Source of the DNA: UBA8337 sp965657665
Lineage (GTDB): Bacteria; Pseudomonadota; Alphaproteobacteria; RS24
Length of the DNA: 7,700 nucleotides
NCBI GenBank assembly: GCA_965657665.1
Contig: CBFHPF010000068.1
Location: forward strand, 1-7,700
Direction: 5' to 3'
Under the pieces are notes generated by a model, which had not been told where the DNA came from, made no database searches, and saw only the letters and a list, made by a program, of their open reading frames with translations. Shown piece after piece: positions 4,841 to 7,700 of the stretch. Each line of letters begins with the position of its first letter. Within the stretch, counting starts at the first letter, position 1. Position numbers and translations under genes: made by a program.

Positions 4841-5866
4841 ATGGGCGACAGCTTTAGCGCGATCGACACACCGCAATTGGCCGTGCTGGGCGCTGGCGCT
4901 TGGGGCACGGCTTTGGCCAGTGTTTTGGCCCGCCATCATCCAAGCCAAACCATCACCCTATGGGCGCGCGAGGCCGAGATTGTCGAAGCGATTAATCAGC
5001 AGCGCGAAAATAACGGTTTTTTGCCGGGCGTTAAATTGCCGGAAAACATTGTCGCCGATCGCGATTTGAGCGCATTAGCCGATGCCGATATCGTGCTGAT
5101 GGTTGTGCCAGCGCAATTTGCCGGCGCGGTATTGGCTGATTTAGCACCGCGCTTAAAGCCGCAAGCAAGTCTTGTTTTATGCGCCAAAGGGGTCGAGCGC
5201 GACAGCTTGAAACTAATGTCCGAAGTCGCGGCGGACTATGTGACACCCGAACAAATTGCCGTTTTATCCGGCCCCAGCTTCGCCGCCGATGTGGCGCGCG
5301 GATTGCCAACGGCTGTAACGCTGGCATGTGAAGACGAAGCGCGCGGCATGTTTTTGGCCACCTGCATTGGCGGGCCGGGCCTGCGCCCTTATTTGTCGCA
5401 AGATATTATCGGCGCGGAAATTGGCGGCGCGATGAAAAATGTGTTGGCCATTGCGTGCGGTATTGTGGCCGGCAAACAATTGGGCGAAAGCGCCCGCGCT
5501 GCCGTGACGGCGCGCGGCTTTGCCGAAATGCAAAGGCTGGGCGTAGCCCTTGGTGCGCGGGCGGAAACTTTGGGCGGGCTATCGGGTCTCGGCGATTTGA
5601 TTTTGACCTGCGCCAGTGACACATCGCGTAATTTTTCGCTTGGTCGCGCTTTGGGCGAAGGGCAAGACTTGCAAACGGTTTTAGGCGCGCGCACTTCAGT
5701 ATCCGAAGGTGCGATGAGCGCCGCCGCCATCACCCGCTTGGCCGAACGCCATCAACTTGACTTGCCGATTTGTGCGGCGGTCGATGCGGTGCTGACCGGC
5801 ACGCATCCCATTGAGGCGGCGATTGAGCAATTGCTGGCGCGCCCGTTTACTTCTGAACATGATTAA
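4841..5866 (+). CDS. gpsA: Glycerol-3-phosphate dehydrogenase [NAD(P)+]
   Basis: GpsA reduces dihydroxyacetone phosphate to sn-glycerol 3-phosphate, the backbone for phospholipid synthesis, in the cytoplasm. The 341 residues show the nucleotide-binding VLGAGAWGTALA (15-26), LWAR (40-43), NNGFLPG (57-63), VVPAQ (88-92), CAKGVE (114-119), LSGPSFAADVARGLPTA (142-158), IGGAMKNVLAIACG (194-207, catalytic Lys199), GLSGLGDLILTC (246-257, Asp252) and SRNFSLGRALGEG (262-274). The ATG at 4841 has a good ribosome site, GGGGAAG, five bases before it and gives the normal length. The in-frame ATG at 4814 lies inside the leader hairpin and would add nine residues unlike the family. In many alphaproteobacteria gpsA directly follows tsaD. 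Here the RNA units and tetR lie between them. The O3 palindrome lies upstream of its promoter. Confidence 0.97.
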   Translation: MGDSFSAIDTPQLAVLGAGAWGTALASVLARHHPSQTITLWAREAEIVEAINQQRENNGFLPGVKLPENIVADRDLSALADADIVLMVVPAQFAGAVLADLAPRLKPQASLVLCAKGVERDSLKLMSEVAADYVTPEQIAVLSGPSFAADVARGLPTAVTLACEDEARGMFLATCIGGPGLRPYLSQDIIGAEIGGAMKNVLAIACGIVAGKQLGESARAAVTARGFAEMQRLGVALGARAETLGGLSGLGDLILTCASDTSRNFSLGRALGEGQDLQTVLGARTSVSEGAMSAAAITRLAERHQLDLPICAAVDAVLTGTHPIEAAIEQLLARPFTSEHD

Positions 5867-5883
5867 GAGCGTGATTGACAAAA

Positions 5884-5919
5884 CAGGCAGAGAACCAGGT
5901 AGAGAAACAGGCAGAGATA
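5884..5919 (+). repeat. 12-bp x3 tandem repeat after gpsA
   Basis: Three consecutive units read CAGGCAGAGAAC, CAGGTAGAGAAA and CAGGCAGAGATA, starting 17 bp after the gpsA stop. A 39-codon ORF (5859-5978) overlapping the gpsA end reads them as Gly-Arg-Glu/Asp repeats, but it has no ribosome site, so I do not call it as a gene. A TTGACA hexamer (5875-5880) precedes the repeat, without a good -10 at 16-18 bp. Confidence 0.85.
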
Positions 5920-5991
5920 AGCCGCTTGCCTATTGGTTTTCGCGCGGCTGTTCTGATAGATTGCAGATAAGAACTTAGAGGAGAGAGCCAT

Positions 5992-6285
5992 ATGTATTGT
6001 GTGATGTGCATTGATAAACCAGATAGCGGCGCGCTGCGCCACGAAAACCGTCCGGCGCATTTGGAATATGTCGTGTCGCAAAATTACGTCAAAATGGGCG
6101 GCCCGCTGGTCGGCGATGATGGCGAAACAATGATTGGCTCGTTGCTTTTGCTCGATGTCGATAATCGCGCCGCCGCACAAGCCTTTGTCGATAATGACCC
6201 CTATCATAAAGCCGGTTTGTTTGAGCGCATTGAAATTCAACGCTTCAAACATTTACTGGGCGGGCTGGATGCGCCACAAGGTTAA
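5992..6285 (+). CDS. YciI-like family protein
   Basis: This 97-residue protein has the compact YciI/YCII ferredoxin-like fold. Visible features are the strand MYCVMCIDKP, RPAHLEYV (20-27) with the conserved His, GGPLVGDDGETMIGSLLLLD (36-55), and the signature DNDPYHKAGLFE (67-78), whose Asp-Pro and following residues line the putative active site. Family members are small dimers or fusion partners of uncertain activity; some relatives act as dehalogenase- or muconolactone isomerase-like enzymes. The function here is unknown. A strong ribosome site, GAGGAGAGAG, precedes CATATG. It is co-directional with gpsA and the EVE gene, a grouping often seen in alphaproteobacteria, and probably co-transcribed with the EVE gene 47 bp downstream. 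Confidence 0.92.
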   Translation: MYCVMCIDKPDSGALRHENRPAHLEYVVSQNYVKMGGPLVGDDGETMIGSLLLLDVDNRAAAQAFVDNDPYHKAGLFERIEIQRFKHLLGGLDAPQG

Positions 6286-6300
6286 TCGAAGTCAGAGGGC

Positions 6301-6314
6301 GAGCTTGAAAGCTC
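6301..6314. repeat. Small hairpin between yciI-like and EVE genes
   Basis: GAGCT-TGAA-AGCTC forms a 5-bp stem with a tetraloop. There is no T-run after it, so it is not an intrinsic terminator. It may slow decay or be chance. Confidence 0.3.
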
Positions 6315-6332
6315 ACTTAAAGAGAGACGCAT

Positions 6333-6773
6333 ATGGCTTACTGGCTGTTTAAATCAGAACCCAATACTTGGGGCTGGGAAGACCAGCTCAAACGCAAAGG
6401 CAAGGGCGAGCATTGGGACGGTGTGCGCAATTTTCTTGCTAATAAACACATGAAAACAATGAAGCTGGGCGATAAAGGTTTTTTTTATCACTCGGTTAAT
6501 GAAAAGCGCATTATGGGCACAGTCGAGGTAATTAAAGAACATTACCCAGACCATACGGACCCGAAAGGCCGCTTTGGCATGGTTGATATTGTGGCGCTGG
6601 AAACCGCGGCGCATTACGTCACTTTGTCGGAAATTAAAGCCGACCCGAAATTGGAAGACATGGTGTTGGTCAATAATTCGCGGCTTTCTGTTCAGCCAGT
6701 GACCGCCAAAGAATGGAAATATGTCTGCAAGCTGGCGGGCCTGAACCCGAATGCCGAAAACCCGTATCAATAA
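6333..6773 (+). CDS. EVE domain-containing protein
   Basis: The 146 residues form a single EVE domain, a PUA-like fold related to YTH and ASCH that is thought to read modified bases in nucleic acids. Features are the opening AYWLFKSEPNTWGWEDQ (2-18), the HWDGVRNFLANKHMKTMKLGDKGFFYHS core (27-54), GTVEVIKEHYPD (62-73) and the C-terminal LVNNSRLSVQPVTAKEWKYVCKLAGL (111-136). The aromatic residues Trp4, Trp15 and Trp28 and the FYHS strand are typical of the base-binding pocket. Length is normal for the stand-alone bacterial type. The ribosome site AAGAGAGA precedes CATATG. The last 23 bp overlap the next gene. The substrate is unknown. Confidence 0.95.
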   Translation: MAYWLFKSEPNTWGWEDQLKRKGKGEHWDGVRNFLANKHMKTMKLGDKGFFYHSVNEKRIMGTVEVIKEHYPDHTDPKGRFGMVDIVALETAAHYVTLSEIKADPKLEDMVLVNNSRLSVQPVTAKEWKYVCKLAGLNPNAENPYQ

Positions 6774-7224
6774 AACCGCGCCCGATTGGTGGCCCGAGAA
6801 ACCGATGACGGTGTGTCGGCTGGCCGACATGCCCGAAGGCACGGCGCGCGGCTTTACACTTTTTAAGGGTGCCGGGTTTAAGGGTGCCGCCATCCGTCAA
6901 AGGCTGGATATTATTGTCTGGCGGCTGCATGAAGATGACGCGGATGAAGATGCAAACAAAGAAACCGCCGCACCAGCCTTGCGCGGCTTTGTCAATAAAT
7001 GCCCGCATTTGGGTCTGCCGCTAGAAACTTTTCCCGACCGCTTTTTGGATGCGCTGGGCAGTTCGCTGATTTGCTCAGCCCATGGCGCACAATTTGACAC
7101 GCGCGGGCATTGCTTTGCCGGCCCCTGCCAGGGCGAAAATTTAATCAGTGTGCCCTTGCGCATAGAGATGCGTGATGGCGCGGCTTTTATTATGATGGAT
7201 ATTGAGATGGACGCGCACGCATAA
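6751..7224 (+). CDS. Rieske-type [2Fe-2S] protein
   Basis: A 157-residue soluble protein with one Rieske domain. The two ligand motifs are NKCPHLGLPL (82-91, Cys84 and His86) and LICSAHGAQFDTRGHCFAGPC (106-126, Cys108 and His111), followed by LISVPLRIEMRDG. No transmembrane segment or oxygenase catalytic domain is present, so it is probably a ferredoxin-like electron carrier rather than a bc1 or dioxygenase subunit. The partner is unknown. The ATG at 6751 overlaps the EVE gene by 23 bp. The ATG at 6805 (MTVCRLADMPEG) fits the usual family N-terminus but lacks a clear ribosome site, while the bases between read as normal coding sequence (PDWWPEKP). A charged loop DDADEDANKET (62-72) and a duplicated FKGAG/FKGAA (38-47) are local peculiarities. 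Confidence 0.9.
   Translation: MPKTRINKTAPDWWPEKPMTVCRLADMPEGTARGFTLFKGAGFKGAAIRQRLDIIVWRLHEDDADEDANKETAAPALRGFVNKCPHLGLPLETFPDRFLDALGSSLICSAHGAQFDTRGHCFAGPCQGENLISVPLRIEMRDGAAFIMMDIEMDAHA
6862..6891 (+). repeat. In-frame 15-bp direct duplication in the Rieske gene
   Basis: Two adjacent 15-bp units share TTTAAGGGTGCCG and encode Phe-Lys-Gly-Ala-Gly and Phe-Lys-Gly-Ala-Ala. It lies N-terminal to the iron-sulfur motifs, in a surface strand or loop region, and so is likely tolerated. Confidence 0.9.
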
Positions 7225-7264
7225 GGCCGCACTCAATATCCCGCATTTTATATATTGTGATATA

Positions 7265-7293
7265 TTGTCCAATAACGTCGTCTGGCGTATGAA
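7265..7293 (+). promoter_or_regulatory. Putative acs promoter
   Basis: TTGTCC (7265-7270), a 17-bp spacer and TATGAA (7288-7293) lie in the 109-bp gap before the acetyl-CoA synthetase gene and would give a leader of about 35 nt. The -35 overlaps a 10-bp direct repeat (TATATTGT at 7251-7258 and 7261-7268), a possible regulator contact. No terminator is visible after the Rieske gene. Confidence 0.45.
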
Positions 7294-7333
7294 AATTGGG
7301 AACACACAGCCGGTCAAAAACCAGGGGGGATAC

Positions 7334-7700
7334 ATGTCCGACGAGCAAATTTTTGAAGTGCCGCAAGCCATTGCCGAAAACGCCTTGGTTGATAATGCGC
7401 AATATTTGGAAATGTATCAGCACAGCATTGACGATCCGGATGCGTTTTGGGGCGAACACGGCAAGCGCATTGACTGGATGCAGCCTTACACCAAAGTCAA
7501 AAACACCCATTTCGACAAAGATGATGTGTCCATCAAATGGTATGAAGACGGCTCGCTGAACGCCAGTGTCAATTGTATTGATCGTCATTTGGCGACACGC
7601 GGCGACCAAACCGCGATTATTTGGGAAGGCGATGAGCCGGACCAAGATGCCAAAATCAGCTACACGCAATTGCACGAAGAAGTTTGTCGCTTCGCCAATG
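7334..7700 (+). CDS. acs: Acetyl-CoA synthetase, N-terminal part (runs off window)
   Basis: The enzyme activates acetate to acetyl-CoA through acetyl-AMP. Only about 122 of an expected 640-650 residues are present, covering the N-terminal ACAS_N region. Recognisable blocks are YQHSIDDPDAFWGEHGKRIDW (about 28-49), IKWYEDGSLNASVNCIDRHL (about 67-86), GDQTAIIWEGDEPDQDAKISY (about 90-110) and the start of the adenylation domain, LHEEVCRFAN. The ATG at 7334 is preceded by GGGGGGA with a short 3-base gap. The AMP-binding motifs lie beyond the window, so propionyl-CoA synthetase is not formally excluded, but the WYEDGSLNASVNCIDRHL pattern is typical of Acs. Confidence 0.93.
   Translation, partial: MSDEQIFEVPQAIAENALVDNAQYLEMYQHSIDDPDAFWGEHGKRIDWMQPYTKVKNTHFDKDDVSIKWYEDGSLNASVNCIDRHLATRGDQTAIIWEGDEPDQDAKISYTQLHEEVCRFAN

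Noticed and set aside
5859..5978. A 39-codon ORF overlapping the gpsA stop, with Gly-Arg-Glu repeats.
   Set aside because: No ribosome site, low-complexity content caused by the 12-bp repeat, and no family resemblance. Kept only as an observation.

Overview
The window looks like a mid-GC alphaproteobacterial chromosome. The pointers are hemC diverging from tsaD, gpsA further on with YciI-like and EVE-domain genes behind it, and anti-Shine-Dalgarno hairpin RNAs of the kind described in alphaproteobacteria (CcsR, alpha-r14, 'cuckoo' RNAs). I cannot assign an order or genus from sequence alone.

Layout. Positions 10-1787 (minus) hold hemC and hemD, two consecutive steps of tetrapyrrole synthesis, joined by a TAATG stop/start overlap. 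A 180-bp divergent gap leads to tsaD (1968-3188, plus), a tRNA t6A synthesis enzyme with an unusual in-frame 15-bp x5 repeat near its C-terminus. Positions 3189-4019 contain no long gene but are densely organised on the minus strand. There are two copies of one transcription unit, each with a 22-bp operator-like palindrome, an abutting promoter (TTGTTT-N17-TATATA), four hairpins whose loops read CUCCC, CCCUCC or UCCUCCC, and a final hairpin that is also an intrinsic terminator. The second unit additionally encodes a 41-residue membrane-like peptide. A TetR/AcrR-type regulator follows (4020-4673, minus). Then comes a plus-strand series: gpsA, a YciI-like protein, an EVE-domain protein, a Rieske [2Fe-2S] protein, and the start of an acetyl-CoA synthetase that runs off the window.

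The most interesting part is 3196-4749. The same element (TGAATATTTT-N6-TATTCA or TGTTCA) lies beside the promoters of both RNA units and again between tetR and gpsA. I infer a small regulon in which the TetR protein controls itself, two anti-SD regulatory RNAs, a small membrane peptide and perhaps gpsA. The hairpins, promoters, terminators and repeats are read directly from the sequence. The regulatory link and the RNA function are inference.

A secondary theme is short in-frame or near-gene tandem repeats: 15 bp x5 in tsaD, 12 bp x3 after gpsA, and 15 bp x2 in the Rieske gene.
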